DNA from: Erwinia typographi
GTDB lineage: Bacteria > Pseudomonadota > Gammaproteobacteria > Enterobacterales > Enterobacteriaceae
Assembly (NCBI RefSeq): GCF_000773975.1
Contig: NZ_JRUQ01000050.1
Coordinates: 1-64,000 of the forward strand
Length of the DNA: 64,000 nucleotides
Direction: 5' to 3'
In this document: positions 8,311 through 17,867 of the stretch, piece by piece
Position numbering within the stretch: position 1 is the first letter of the stretch
How the letters are laid out: each line of letters begins with the position of its first letter
Notes under the pieces: model-generated
What the model was told of the DNA's origin: nothing
Database searches by the model: none
What the model saw: only the letters and a program-made list of their open reading frames with translations
Position numbers and translations under genes: made by a program

Positions 8311-9741
8311 ATGTCATCAGCATCATCTGCGCAGCAGAACAGCCGGCGTGCGGAAAGCAAACTGATTGAGACGCGCAGCATTGACTATATCCCCGAATCA
8401 GAGCGTCACGGCAGCGTGTTCAGCCAGTTCACGCTGTGGTTTGGCGGCAACCTGCAAATCACTGCCATCGTCACCGGCGCGCTGACCGTCGTGCTGGGCG
8501 GCGATGTGGTCTGGTCGCTGACTGGCCTGCTGGTTGGCCAGATTATCGGTGCTGGCATCATGGCGCTCCATGCGGTGCAGGGGCCAAGGCTTGGCCTGCC
8601 GCAAATGATCACCTGCCGCACGCAGTTTGGCGTGTACGGCGCGGTGATCCCGCTGGTGCTGGTCTGCGTGATGTACATTGGCTTCTCAGCCAGCGGCACC
8701 GTGCTGGCCGGGCAGGCGCTGGCGCATCTCGCCAGCATCAGCGACCGGGCGGGGATTGTGGCGTTCGGGCTGATCATCATTGTGGTCGCCGCGCTGGGCT
8801 ATCGCCTGATCCATGGGCTGGGCAAAGTGGCTAGCGTGGTGGGAGTGCTGACCTTTATCTATCTGTTTTTCCGCCTGCTGCTGGAAAACGACGTTGGCGC
8901 ACTGCTGAGCAATAGCCACTTCTCGCTGTCGATGTTCTTGCTGGCGATGTCGCTCTCTTCCTCCTGGCAGATTGCCTTTTGCCCCTACGTTTCCGACTAT
9001 TCGCGCTATCTGCCGCGCAACGTCTCCGCCGGAAAAACGTTTGCCGCGGTGTTTGCCGGTACGGCGCTGGGCACGCAGCTCTCAATGACGCTAGGCGTGG
9101 TTGCCGCCGCGCTGGCCGGGAAAGCGTTCTCGGGCAATGAAGTGGGCTATATTGTCGGGCTGGGTTCGACGGGAACGATGGCGCTGGTGCTCTATTTTGC
9201 TATTTGCTTTGGTAAAATCACCTTCACCACCCTCAACGCCTACGGCAGCTTTATGTCGCTGACCACCATTGTTTGCGGCTTCCGCAAAACGGCGACCATC
9301 ACCAGAGCTGGCCGCATCACTTTTATTATCTGCATGGTAGCTATCAGCTGCGCGATCGCCATTCTCAGTGAACCCTCTTTCCTTAAGTCCTTCACTCAGT
9401 TCCTGCTGTTTCTGCTGGCCTTTTTCGTTCCGTGGAGCGCAATGAACCTGATGGATTACTATTTTATTACCCGGGGGCACATTGATATCCCGGCGCTTTC
9501 TAACCCTGACGGGCGCTATAAGCGCTGGAATCTGGCGGGGATAGGGACTTATGCGGTAGGGGTGCTGATCCAGCTGCCGTTTATCTCCAACGGTTTTTAC
9601 AGCGGTTCGCTGGTCTATCTGTTCGACGGTAACGATATCTCATGGATCATTGGCTGGATATTTACCGCGCTGTGCTGGCTGCTGGTGAACCGACAGAGCA
9701 AGGCTGTCCGCCTGGAAGCCACCATTTTCCCTGAGGGCTGA
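8311..9741 (+). CDS. NCS1-family purine/cytosine-type permease
   Basis: This 476-aa inner-membrane protein has about 12 hydrophobic segments and a polar N-terminus ending SIDYIPESERHG, typical of the nucleobase:cation symporter-1 family (CodB relatives). The family motif around FGGNLQITAIVTGAL and the central SSSWQIAFCPYVSDYSRYLP segment support this. It probably imports a nucleobase or related heterocycle with H+ or Na+; the substrate cannot be read from sequence. The frame opens at TTG 8305, but ATG 8311 with AAGGAG 7 nt upstream is the better start. No deaminase gene is linked. The palindrome at 8207 may be its operator. Confidence 0.85.
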   Translation: MSSASSAQQNSRRAESKLIETRSIDYIPESERHGSVFSQFTLWFGGNLQITAIVTGALTVVLGGDVVWSLTGLLVGQIIGAGIMALHAVQGPRLGLPQMITCRTQFGVYGAVIPLVLVCVMYIGFSASGTVLAGQALAHLASISDRAGIVAFGLIIIVVAALGYRLIHGLGKVASVVGVLTFIYLFFRLLLENDVGALLSNSHFSLSMFLLAMSLSSSWQIAFCPYVSDYSRYLPRNVSAGKTFAAVFAGTALGTQLSMTLGVVAAALAGKAFSGNEVGYIVGLGSTGTMALVLYFAICFGKITFTTLNAYGSFMSLTTIVCGFRKTATITRAGRITFIICMVAISCAIAILSEPSFLKSFTQFLLFLLAFFVPWSAMNLMDYYFITRGHIDIPALSNPDGRYKRWNLAGIGTYAVGVLIQLPFISNGFYSGSLVYLFDGNDISWIIGWIFTALCWLLVNRQSKAVRLEATIFPEG

Positions 9742-9749
9742 TAAAAGAG

Positions 9750-9773
9750 AAGGGCGGAATAACCTCCGCCCTT
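9750..9773. terminator. Hairpin between convergent permease and GGDEF-EAL genes
   Basis: The stem AAGGGCGGA/TCCGCCCTT (9750-9758, 9765-9773) has a T-rich flank only on the minus-strand side. A second perfect stem GGCGGAC/GTCCGCC (9791-9797, 9804-9810) abuts the stop codon of the convergent gene. Together they probably end both transcripts. Confidence 0.5.
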
Positions 9774-9810
9774 GCTGTCCCCTTGCACCGGGCGGACAGT
9801 TCCGTCCGCC

Positions 9811-11988
9811 TCAGCTGGCCTTTCCTGGCGTCAGCAATCCCGCGATCTGATCCTTTGATACTGCTTCAGAAAACAGATAACCCTGGAGCTGATTGCAGCC
9901 CGCTTCGGCCAGCGCGGCCATCTGTAGCTGAGTTTCCACCCCTTCGGCGGTCACCGTCAGCCCCATGGCCTGGCCCAGTTTCACCACCGATTCGATAATT
10001 GCCATCGAATTTTCCGTTACCCCCAGCGACTGGGTGAAAGAGCGGTCTATTTTGATCTTGTCTACCGAGAAATGGCGGAGATAGTTCAGGCTGGAGTAGC
10101 CGGTGCCAAAATCATCCAGCGCGATATGGAAGCCCGCCTCACGCAGCTGGTCCATGATCTCCTGCGCGCCTTTTTCATCCTCAATCAGCACGCCTTCGGT
10201 GATCTCCAGCTCAATGCGCGTGGCCAGCGTTTGCTCCTGCCTGACGATAGCTTTGAATCGCTCGACAAAACCGGCCGAGCGGAACTGCAATGGCGAGACG
10301 TTAACCGCAATGGTCAGGTCGGGCCACGCCAGCGAGACGCGGCAGGCTTCGCGCAGTACCCATTCGCCGATCTGAGTAATCAGCCCCATCTCTTCCGCCA
10401 GTGGGATAAACTCGCTGGGCGCGATTGCGCCGTGCACCGGGTGATTCCAGCGCATCAGCGCTTCCAGCCCCACGACCTTCTGCCCGGAAATATCCATCAG
10501 CGGCTGGTAATAGACCGCCAGGTTTTTCTTACTCAGCATGGCAAGGTGCAGGTCGGCAGCTATTTGCTGGCGGTTTTTTACCGATTCATCCATCACCTGC
10601 TCAAAGACCCGGAACTGTCCGCGCCCCCTGGTTTTCGCTTCATACAGCGCGATATCAGCTTTGCGCATCATCTCGGAACGATCTACCGCATCCTCTGGCG
10701 CGACGGACACGCCGATGCTGACGCCTATCCAGGCATCGCTGCCCAGCAGCGTAAACGGGCGAGAGAGCGCCGTGATAATTTCTTCGCACATCCGCTCTAT
10801 ATCCTGTGAGGCGTGTACGGCTTCCAGGATCACCACAAACTCATCGCCCCCAAGTCTGCCCACCGTGTTGTGCTCGCCGGCCAGCTCGCTGACTCTGTGG
10901 CCAACCTCAATAATCAGCGTGTCACCGGCGTTATGGCCGTAGGTGTCGTTGATCAGCTTGAATCTGTCCAGGTCCAGCAGCAGCAGCGCGACTTGCTGTC
11001 CATTACGCATCAGCCTGCCCAGAGCCTGCGTCAGGCGCTCTTCGACCAGCGCGCGGTTGGGCAGGCCGGTCAGCACATCGTGGAACGCCAGGTGCTGAGC
11101 CTGCGCCTCGCTGGCGCTGAGTTGCAGCAGCGACTGCGACAGGCGCTGTGAGGAAAGCCACAGGCGGCGGAGCATCACCATGCAGATCAGCGTAATAACA
11201 ATGACCACAACCAGTACGACTGGGCCAATAACCGCCAGCATGTGGGTCCCCGGCGTATTGGGCTGCCAGGAAAGATGCCCAAGGGGCTGACCGTCGTGAC
11301 TGACCAGCAGATAGTTGGCGCCGTTTTCGATCGGATTTCCGTCGGTGTAGCGTAAATCTTTGAGCAGGCTGCGCTGCGACAGCGCGTTGAGGTAGTGGTC
11401 ATCAAGGTATTTGACGCTGAGCAGGGTAAAGCTTCCCGCTGGTCCACCGCTGCCATCAATGGTTTCCATTGCCAGCACGGCAGGGCGACTGTCGATCAGC
11501 GTAAAGTCGATGACCTCACGGTGGCCGTTCTCGCTGTCACCAGACGCCTTCAGCCGGGTCATAAAGGCGCTGACCGGCTGTTGCAGGTGAGCAAACTGTG
11601 AGTTGTCAACGTTATGACCATTTTCCCAGCGGTAAACCGGCTGATTATCCGCATTAAGGATATAAACCAGCTGGTGACCAAACATGCTCGAAAGCCAGGC
11701 ACCGACGTTCTCATTAAGCCAGGCGGTATCCGGCGGCGTCCGGTTCAGGCTGCGGCCAAGAGGCTGCCACAACGCCAGGCTTCGCTGTTGCCTGATAGTT
11801 TCGTCAAGGCTTTGAGAAAGTGAGGTTTTTATGATTTGTTGCTGCTGCTCCGCCGCGTTGGCGTTGCTTTTTGCCGTTGCCCACCACACGGTGAAGCTGG
11901 CCGCAGAAAAAGTAAAAATCAGTACTAAGACCAGAGGGATAAGCACTTCACGGACAAAATGGACGCGAAAACTTTCGGATATTTTCAT
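9811..11988 (-). CDS. Membrane GGDEF-EAL protein (c-di-GMP turnover)
   Basis: The predicted 725-aa protein has an N-terminal membrane helix, a periplasmic sensor of about 240 residues, and a second helix near 265-290. A GGDEF domain follows with intact LGGDEF (about residue 395), then an EAL domain with GLEALMRWNHP and the downstream DDFGTGYSS, both expected for activity. No RxxD inhibitory site is evident before GGDEF. It can therefore in principle make or degrade cyclic di-GMP. The start is uncertain: ATG 11988 has only a poor ribosome site, while an in-frame TTG at 12027 sits right behind AAGGAGA, probably too close. It is likely a monocistronic sensor of an external signal. Confidence 0.88.
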   Translation of the reverse strand: MKISESFRVHFVREVLIPLVLVLIFTFSAASFTVWWATAKSNANAAEQQQQIIKTSLSQSLDETIRQQRSLALWQPLGRSLNRTPPDTAWLNENVGAWLSSMFGHQLVYILNADNQPVYRWENGHNVDNSQFAHLQQPVSAFMTRLKASGDSENGHREVIDFTLIDSRPAVLAMETIDGSGGPAGSFTLLSVKYLDDHYLNALSQRSLLKDLRYTDGNPIENGANYLLVSHDGQPLGHLSWQPNTPGTHMLAVIGPVVLVVVIVITLICMVMLRRLWLSSQRLSQSLLQLSASEAQAQHLAFHDVLTGLPNRALVEERLTQALGRLMRNGQQVALLLLDLDRFKLINDTYGHNAGDTLIIEVGHRVSELAGEHNTVGRLGGDEFVVILEAVHASQDIERMCEEIITALSRPFTLLGSDAWIGVSIGVSVAPEDAVDRSEMMRKADIALYEAKTRGRGQFRVFEQVMDESVKNRQQIAADLHLAMLSKKNLAVYYQPLMDISGQKVVGLEALMRWNHPVHGAIAPSEFIPLAEEMGLITQIGEWVLREACRVSLAWPDLTIAVNVSPLQFRSAGFVERFKAIVRQEQTLATRIELEITEGVLIEDEKGAQEIMDQLREAGFHIALDDFGTGYSSLNYLRHFSVDKIKIDRSFTQSLGVTENSMAIIESVVKLGQAMGLTVTAEGVETQLQMAALAEAGCNQLQGYLFSEAVSKDQIAGLLTPGKAS

Positions 11989-12139
11989 CTTTTTTATTAA
12001 CCTGCTCTGCCTGAAGCGCTGCTGCAATCTCCTTTCAGGCTAGCATAAATCTGATTTCTGACTTTTCCAGCGAGTCTGAAACGTGCGCCATGTTGATTTT
12101 CAGGCGTTTTATTGTGAAGAAAATTTTAACTTATGCCTT

Positions 12140-13498
12140 TTATTGCTCTTCAGGTGATTTTTGCTGGCTGGCGGCGATCTTTGCCTGTCGCCAGTTCAAC
12201 AGCGGCGTGACGGAAATGCCATGCATAATCACGCTGGCTACGATTAGCGTAAAAGCCATATCGGCCATGCGGCTGACCTCTGAGCCGACCAGCCCGTGAG
12301 TATAGGCCCAGGCAATATAGTTAATGCTGCCAATCCCACGGATCCCCAGCCAGCCAATGATCAAACGCTGCTCCCGGGGGGCTTTCATGCCGACGGTGGC
12401 GATCCACACCGCAAGCGGGCGAATGACGATAAATAGCAGGGCGGCCATCAGTAGCCCCTGCGGGTCCCAGTGTTGGGCCAGCGTCACGCCAAGGACGATG
12501 ATGATCCCGGCGGCGAACAGCCTTTCCACCGTATCGCCAAACGACAGCGCGTCGCCGACCACCAGACCGACCGAACTGGCGGCATTGGTTTCGCCCGGCT
12601 CGTGGCGAATGTGGGGGTTGACCAGCACCTCGGCCGGGGGGCGATTGTCGCTGTCGGAGAAGTCATCCGCCGGCTGACGATTAATCACCCGCATTTCGGC
12701 GCGGCGCAGGCCGACCCCGGCGGCAAAGGCGGCCAGGAAGCCAGAGGCATCCAGCGTCTGGGCGGCGGCATAGCTCAGGGCGATCAGCGCCAGCGCGAGG
12801 AAATCGTTAGGCGCCACGTCCTGATGAGTATGGCGCAGGTGGGTGATGTACTGACCGACAAACCGTCCAAGCAGGAAGCCAATGCCCAGGCCGCCAACCA
12901 TCGCCCACGCGACATCAATCAGCGCCCAGTGCGCGAAGGCGGGCAGGGAGAAATCGTGCTGAGTAGTCAGTAGCATCACCGCCAGCATCAGCAGCGGCAG
13001 GGCGGTGCCGTCATTCATTCCCGCCTCGCTGGAGAGCGAAACGCGCAGGTTGTCGTCATCCCTGGCGTCGTTGACCGAGATCAGGCTGGCGAGTACCGGG
13101 TCCGTCGGGGCGACAATCGCGCCGAACGCCAGCGATAGCGCCCAGGGTAAATCCGTCAGATAGTGCGCGACCACGGTCACGCCTGCTACCGTCAGCAGCA
13201 TTCCGGGAAATGCCAGCCGCAAGCCGATGCGCCAGCCCTGACTTTTTAATGGCAGCCTGAGTTTCAGCCCGGTAATAAACAGCGACGCGGCCATGGCAAT
13301 CTCAGTCAGATTTTTGGTCAGCGCCGCGTGGGCGGCAATATCGATCTGCAATACGTTCAGCGCCCACGGGCCGCAGGCAATGCCCGCCGCCAGATACAGG
13401 GCAAATGCCGTCACCGGGCCACGGTTTATCCAGCCCGATGCCAGCGACATCAACAGTAGCAATCCGCCGATGGCGGCGGTCCAGCCAAGAAATCCCAT
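12140..13498 (-). CDS. CPA1-type cation:proton antiporter
   Basis: The 452-aa inner-membrane protein has about 12 hydrophobic segments. The acidic segments FGAIVAPTDPV (about 127-137) and SSEAGMNDGTALP (about 155-167) match the transport residues of NhaP-like monovalent cation/proton antiporters. A hydrophilic loop (about 285-315) precedes the final helices, and the short C-terminal tail ends soon after, so there is no RCK domain. It probably exchanges Na+ or K+ for H+. ATG 13498 follows a perfect AAGGAGGT, so the longer frame from 13525 is not the start. It is likely monocistronic. Confidence 0.85.
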   Translation of the reverse strand: MGFLGWTAAIGGLLLLMSLASGWINRGPVTAFALYLAAGIACGPWALNVLQIDIAAHAALTKNLTEIAMAASLFITGLKLRLPLKSQGWRIGLRLAFPGMLLTVAGVTVVAHYLTDLPWALSLAFGAIVAPTDPVLASLISVNDARDDDNLRVSLSSEAGMNDGTALPLLMLAVMLLTTQHDFSLPAFAHWALIDVAWAMVGGLGIGFLLGRFVGQYITHLRHTHQDVAPNDFLALALIALSYAAAQTLDASGFLAAFAAGVGLRRAEMRVINRQPADDFSDSDNRPPAEVLVNPHIRHEPGETNAASSVGLVVGDALSFGDTVERLFAAGIIIVLGVTLAQHWDPQGLLMAALLFIVIRPLAVWIATVGMKAPREQRLIIGWLGIRGIGSINYIAWAYTHGLVGSEVSRMADMAFTLIVASVIMHGISVTPLLNWRQAKIAASQQKSPEEQ

Positions 13499-13602
13499 TG
13501 CACCTCCTTTCTGCTTTATGACCATTAGTATGGACGCTAAAAGCGTGACGCGAAGGATATCCTGTTGAAAAGAAATATTTTTAGCGAGGAGGGATGAAAG
13601 AT

Positions 13603-13624
13603 GGCCGCCTCAGCGCGGGCGGCC
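13603..13624 (-). terminator. Hairpin after the flavin reductase gene
   Basis: GGCCGCC/GGCGGCC stem with an 8-nt loop, placed just past the stop at 13630 on the minus strand and followed by ATCTTTC. It separates the reductase gene from the antiporter gene. Confidence 0.55.
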
Positions 13625-13629
13625 TTTGA

Positions 13630-14202
13630 TCACGCCTTGCGGTTTTTGCGTGCCCGAACGGCCAGCGCCTCCAGCTGAGCGGCAAGATGGCGCAGAGTAT
13701 CTTCGTCTTTGACCTTGCCCGTTTCGCCATCAATGCGGGCGAGCGCCTGACCAATCATAATTTCAGGCTTGTTCAGCGTATCGGCATTGAGAAACACCAG
13801 GCTCTGACGCAGATGATACTGCGCGCGAGCGCCGCCAATCATGCCCGGTGACGCGCTCTGGATCGCGACGGGTTTAGCTGAAAATGGGTTTTCCGGCAGA
13901 CGAGACAGCCAGTCGATAGCGTTCTTCAGCGCGCCAGGCATGGAATAGTTGTATTCCGGCGTGACAATAATCACGCCGTCGGCGGCGGCAATGGCTTTTC
14001 CCATGGCGACGACTGCTTCCGGGAAACCCTCCGCCTGAATATCGGCATCGTAGTGCGGCAGATCGGCTATTGAGCCCAGCGCGGTTATTGTAACATCGGC
14101 TGGCGCCAGAGCGGGCAGGCTCGCGGCCACGGCGGCATTGAGCGAGGCCTTGCGCAGGCTACCCAACAGCGTAACAAAAGTTAAAGAGCTGCCTTCAGAC
14201 AT
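13630..14202 (-). CDS. NAD(P)H-dependent FMN reductase, ChrR/YieF-like
   Basis: The 190-aa protein has a flavodoxin-like fold. The N-terminal LLGSLRKASLNA is the phosphate-binding loop for FMN. The middle segment TPEYNYSMPGALKNAIDW (about 81-98) is the hallmark of the ChrR/azoreductase-type quinone reductases. Members transfer two electrons to quinones, chromate or other acceptors and limit oxidative stress. ATG 14202 follows AAGGG. It is divergent from hemB across 244 bp. Confidence 0.88.
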   Translation of the reverse strand: MSEGSSLTFVTLLGSLRKASLNAAVAASLPALAPADVTITALGSIADLPHYDADIQAEGFPEAVVAMGKAIAAADGVIIVTPEYNYSMPGALKNAIDWLSRLPENPFSAKPVAIQSASPGMIGGARAQYHLRQSLVFLNADTLNKPEIMIGQALARIDGETGKVKDEDTLRHLAAQLEALAVRARKNRKA

Positions 14203-14446
14203 GACAATCCCTTAATTATCAGAAAAGTGAGAGGGGAAATACGGCATTTATAGCTCAAATCAGTATCCCCCTATCCGTCAGCGGGTGTCAAAGCGCCGGA
14301 CAATATTACGCATTCCGTGCCGTTATCACCGCGGCCAGAGCGGCAAATATTGTCAGGCTGCGCTCAGAGGTATACTGTTAGCAGACTTCTTTTTTCTCAC
14401 CGGCGGCTGTTTTTCGCCGATGATTCTCCGCTAAACCGAGGTTGTT

Positions 14447-15424
14447 GTGTCCAGTTATACGCCTAACCAACGTCCAAGACGTCTGCGTCAGACCCCCTCT
14501 CTTCGTGCCCTTTTCCAGGAAACGTCTCTGAGCATCAACGATCTGGCGCTGCCGATTTTTGTTGAGGAAGGTCTTGATGACTATAAAGCCATTCAGGCCA
14601 TGCCGGGCGTGATGCGTATTCCAGAGAAGCGTCTGGCTTATGAAATCGAACGTATTGCTAAAGCTGGTATCCGTTCGGTAATGACGTTTGGTATTTCGCA
14701 CCATACCGACGCGGATGGCAGCGATGCCTGGCAGGAAAACGGTCTGGTTTCCCGTATGTCGCGTATTTGCAAAGAAACCGTGCCGGAAATGATCGTGATG
14801 TCCGATACCTGCTTCTGCGAATACACCACTCACGGACACTGCGGCGTGCTGCACGATCACGGCGTTGATAACGACGCCACGCTGATCAACCTGGGCAAGC
14901 AGGCCGTTGCCGCCGCTCACGCTGGCGCCGATTTTATCGCGCCCTCGGCAGCCATGGATGGGCAGGTGGCGGCTATCCGCCAGGCGCTGGACGCCGCCGG
15001 TTTCACCGACACGGCGATCATGTCCTACTCCACCAAGTTCGCCTCGTCTTTCTATGGTCCGTTCCGCGAGGCGGCGGGAACTTCGCTGAAAGGCGATCGT
15101 AAAACTTACCAGATGAACCCGATGAACCGCCGCGAAGCGCTGCGTGAGTCGTTAATCGATCAGTCTGAAGGCGCAGATGCGCTGATGGTGAAACCGGCCG
15201 GGGCGTATCTGGATATTATCCGCGACGTACGTGATCACACGGAGCTGCCGCTGGCGGCCTATCAGGTTAGCGGCGAGTACGCGATGATCAAATTTGCGGC
15301 ACAGGCGGGCGCGATTAGCGAGCGAGACGTGGTGCTGGAGAGTCTCGGGGCGATTAAACGCGCCGGTGCGGATCTGATCTTCAGCTACTTCGCGCTGGAT
15401 CTGGCAGAAAAGAAACTGCTGTAG
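14447..15424 (+). CDS. hemB: Delta-aminolevulinic acid dehydratase (porphobilinogen synthase)
   Basis: This 325-aa enzyme condenses two 5-aminolevulinate molecules to porphobilinogen, the second step of tetrapyrrole synthesis. The catalytic zinc cysteines are in [15 protein letters not shown] (about 117-131). The two Schiff-base lysines are in [13 protein letters not shown] (about 196) and LMVKPAGAY (about 248). It aligns end to end with E. coli HemB. Translation begins at GTG 14447 behind a weak GAGG. A TATACT hexamer at 14371 could be its -10 element. A strong terminator follows. Confidence 0.97.
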   Translation: MSSYTPNQRPRRLRQTPSLRALFQETSLSINDLALPIFVEEGLDDYKAIQAMPGVMRIPEKRLAYEIERIAKAGIRSVMTFGISHHTDADGSDAWQENGLVSRMSRICKETVPEMIVMSDTCFCEYTTHGHCGVLHDHGVDNDATLINLGKQAVAAAHAGADFIAPSAAMDGQVAAIRQALDAAGFTDTAIMSYSTKFASSFYGPFREAAGTSLKGDRKTYQMNPMNRREALRESLIDQSEGADALMVKPAGAYLDIIRDVRDHTELPLAAYQVSGEYAMIKFAAQAGAISERDVVLESLGAIKRAGADLIFSYFALDLAEKKLL

Positions 15425-15439
15425 CCCTGCGTGGCGCAG

Positions 15440-15469
15440 AAAAAACCGGCTGCTATGCCGGTTTTTTTT
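15440..15469 (+). terminator. Intrinsic terminator of hemB
   Basis: Stem AAAACCGGC/GCCGGTTTT with a 6-nt loop continues into eight T. The A-rich left arm makes it bidirectional, also serving the convergent EthD gene. Confidence 0.9.
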
Positions 15470-15484
15470 ATGTCTGACGGCGGG

Positions 15485-15793
15485 TTACGCCACCACTTCA
15501 GCGAGCCATTTCACCGATGTGATATTGGTAAAGTTGTCCACGTCACCGACAATCTCGTCCAGATGCCCGGCCATGCCTTTTTGCAGCTCTTCGGCCGAAT
15601 GACAAATCAGATGGCAGGCCGCCACGTAGGGCGCTGGCGATCCGTCCGGGCTGGTGAGGATTTTGTCGATGCTGTAAGAGACCAGATAATCACCCATCCG
15701 CGCCTTGATCAGCGGCAAGTGCACGTCGCGATAGTAGTCATGATCAAAGTGGCCGTTGTCGGTTGTCGGATAGAACACGCTGTATTTAATCAA
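15485..15793 (-). CDS. EthD-family small dimeric alpha/beta-barrel protein
   Basis: The 102-aa protein starts IKYSVFYP and carries FDHDYYRDVHLPLIK (about 16-30), the conserved YxxxHxPL segment of EthD-like ferredoxin-fold proteins. Relatives assist degradative oxygenases or act on small aromatic or ether compounds; the exact role is unknown. The start codon is TTG 15793, supported by GAGGTG 6 nt upstream and by the absence of an upstream ATG. It lies just downstream of the LysR gene on the same strand (48 bp), so the two may be co-transcribed. Confidence 0.82.
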   Translation of the reverse strand: MIKYSVFYPTTDNGHFDHDYYRDVHLPLIKARMGDYLVSYSIDKILTSPDGSPAPYVAACHLICHSAEELQKGMAGHLDEIVGDVDNFTNITSVKWLAEVVA

Positions 15794-15841
15794 AACTTCA
15801 CCTCGTTGAGTTACCCCGGTGCGCCTCCCGCACCCTTTCTT

Positions 15842-16756
15842 CTAGTATAGCGAAGCTGCCAGCGACGTGATGAGCGCTCTGAGCCACCGCTGGGCAGAGG
15901 AGGTTTCGTGACGGCGGTGCCAGATCAAATCGAAAGGGATGACGGGCAGCGCCAGCGGCGGTGGATAGATTGCCAGCTGGCCGCTTACCGTAGCATATTG
16001 CGCTACGCGCTTCATGACCGTTGTGCTCATGTCGCTGGCGGCCACGATGGCTGGCGCGGCAAACATCTGCGGCAGCGTCAGCGCGCAGGTGCGGCGCAAT
16101 CCCTGCCGATCCAGCGCCTGGTCGACAAGGCCATAGCCGTCTCCCTCCGGGGAAACCAGCACATGCCGCAGCGCCAGAAAGGTGGCCAGGTCCAGCGTTT
16201 CCCCGGCAAGGGGATGATCCCGGCGCAGCAGCGTGACAAATTCATCCTGTAAAAGAGGGTGGGAAAGGATGCGGTTGTCCTGCTGTCCCGTTGGCACGCC
16301 AATCGCCGCGTCGATTTTACCCGCGTCCAGCAGCGTGACGGCATCGTCACGATGGCTGATGGCCAGCACGTTCAGCGTGATGCCGGGCGCCTGCCGTTCA
16401 AGCGTCTTGCTCAGCAGCGGCAGCAGCACGTAAGCCGGGTATTCAGACAAGCCGAGTCGGAACGTCTGGTTAACCTTAGTGGGATCAAAAACCGGTCGGG
16501 TAATCAGCGTCTCCTCCAGCTGCCGCAGAACGTTAGCTACCGGTACGGCCAGTTCTCTGGCTCTGGCCGTGGGCTGTAGCCCCTCAGCGCCGCGCTGAAA
16601 AAGAGGATCGCCAAACAGCGTACGCAGGCGACCCAGCGCCGCACTCATTGCCGGTTGGCTGACGCCAACGTGGCTGGCGGCGCGGGTAACGTTGCGCTCC
16701 TCAATCAGCGCATTAAAAGCGACCAGCAGGTTGAGATCGATACCGTGGAAATCCAT
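15842..16756 (-). CDS. LysR-family transcriptional regulator
   Basis: This 304-aa protein has an N-terminal winged helix-turn-helix (about 15-65; RAASHVGVSQPAMSAALGRLR is the recognition region, split by NVT before it) and a periplasmic-binding-type effector domain. The FHGIDLNLLVAF start resembles the NodD/LinR-like LysR branch. ATG 16756 was chosen because the protein then begins at the usual distance before the HTH. It is divergent from the SnoaL-like gene with a 93-bp gap. The classical layout suggests it controls that gene and itself. The effector is unknown. Confidence 0.9.
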   Translation of the reverse strand: MDFHGIDLNLLVAFNALIEERNVTRAASHVGVSQPAMSAALGRLRTLFGDPLFQRGAEGLQPTARARELAVPVANVLRQLEETLITRPVFDPTKVNQTFRLGLSEYPAYVLLPLLSKTLERQAPGITLNVLAISHRDDAVTLLDAGKIDAAIGVPTGQQDNRILSHPLLQDEFVTLLRRDHPLAGETLDLATFLALRHVLVSPEGDGYGLVDQALDRQGLRRTCALTLPQMFAAPAIVAASDMSTTVMKRVAQYATVSGQLAIYPPPLALPVIPFDLIWHRRHETSSAQRWLRALITSLAASLY

Positions 16757-16849
16757 AAATCGTATAAACATCTATATCGGTTATTTGTTGGATTGATAAT
16801 AGCCGCCGATTTATGCTCAGGCAATCACTTACCCATCTGGAGCCTGACC

Positions 16850-17287
16850 ATGAGCCATTCCGACACTGCCCGCCTGCTGGACGAACGCACTGCCGTTGAG
16901 ACACTGTACCGCGCGTTTAACGATAAAAACCCTGACCTGCTGGATAGCGTCGTCAGCGCCGACTGGCAGGATATCCCGCTGGCACCGGGACAGGGACCGG
17001 GCGCGGCGGGTTTAAAACCGATTATCCTTGGCTTTATCGCCGCGATGCCGGACGTGCATATCCAGATTCACGATCTGATTCAGACACCGGGTCGCGTTGC
17101 CGTGCGGGCAGAAATTACCGGCACGCACCTCGGCAGCTTTATGGGGATTGCCGCCACCGGGAAAAAAGTAAGCTTCGCCATTCATGAATTTCACCATTTC
17201 ACCGCCGGGCGGATCGCCACCACCTGGCATCTTGAAGACTGGTTCGGTCTGTTCCGCCAGCTTGGGCAGTTTCCCGAGTTGAGCTGA
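16850..17287 (+). CDS. SnoaL-like (NTF2-fold) ester cyclase family protein
   Basis: The 145-aa protein matches the SnoaL/ester-cyclase pattern: LYRAFNDKNPDLLDSVVSADWQD at the N-terminus, then FIAAMPDVHIQIHDLI, GTHLGSFMGI and a C-terminal WHLEDWFGLFRQLG. Such proteins form a cone-shaped NTF2-like pocket; many are annotated from polyketide cyclases, but in enterobacteria the substrate is unknown. ATG 16850 lies divergent to the LysR gene, its likely regulator. The frame extends upstream to 16655 but would overlap that gene, so the shorter form is preferred. Confidence 0.85.
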   Translation: MSHSDTARLLDERTAVETLYRAFNDKNPDLLDSVVSADWQDIPLAPGQGPGAAGLKPIILGFIAAMPDVHIQIHDLIQTPGRVAVRAEITGTHLGSFMGIAATGKKVSFAIHEFHHFTAGRIATTWHLEDWFGLFRQLGQFPELS

Positions 17288-17410
17288 GAGGGCATTGGCT
17301 AATGGGGAGGAGGAGAGGCATTTTCTCCTCCTGTCTAAATTTATAGCCTGTTCAAACGCTTGTTGGAATCTTCTGACAAGGCCCTTGATTCGCCGCTGCA
17401 TTCAGTAATG

Positions 17411-17426
17411 CTGTATATAAACACAG
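17411..17426. promoter_or_regulatory. LexA box of umuDC
   Basis: CTGT-N8-ACAG, flanked by AT-rich bases, is a perfect SOS box centred about 27 bp before the umuD start codon. It matches the core of the E. coli umuDC operator. It indicates DNA-damage induction of the operon. Confidence 0.93.
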
Positions 17427-17445
17427 TATTGTCAGGATAAACACC

Positions 17446-17865
17446 ATGCAGTTCACTCGCCCCTCTGAGATTTACCCTACCGTCACGCTTCCGCTGTTCA
17501 CCGAGCGCGTACCCTGTGGCTTTCCCAGTCCGGCACAGGACTATATTGAAGATCGGATTGATCTCAACAAGCTGGTCATTAAGCACCCCAGCGCGACTTA
17601 CTTTGTCAAAGTCAGCGGTGATTCTATGCAGGGAGCCGGGATTAGCGATGGCGATCTGCTGGTGGTCGATCGTTCACTTTCTGCCGGGCATGGCGATATT
17701 GTTGTCGCGGCGGTGGCTGGCGAATTTACCGTCAAAGAGCTTCGTACTCGTCCATTTGTACAGTTAATGCCCCACAATAATAATTACTCTGCCATTTTAT
17801 TTCAGCGTGAGGAAGAGCTGGAAATATTTGGTGTGGTCACTTTCTCTATCAAAGCCCATAAGTAA
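17446..17865 (+). CDS. umuD: UmuD, LexA-like autoprotease subunit of DNA polymerase V
   Basis: The 139-aa protein has the same length as E. coli UmuD. The self-cleavage site Cys24-Gly25, the nucleophile Ser60 (in GDSM) and Lys97 are all at their E. coli positions. RecA-stimulated cleavage gives UmuD', which joins UmuC as error-prone polymerase V. It is the first gene of a two-gene SOS operon behind the LexA box, with only 2 bp before umuC. Confidence 0.97.
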   Translation: MQFTRPSEIYPTVTLPLFTERVPCGFPSPAQDYIEDRIDLNKLVIKHPSATYFVKVSGDSMQGAGISDGDLLVVDRSLSAGHGDIVVAAVAGEFTVKELRTRPFVQLMPHNNNYSAILFQREEELEIFGVVTFSIKAHK

Positions 17866-17867
17866 TT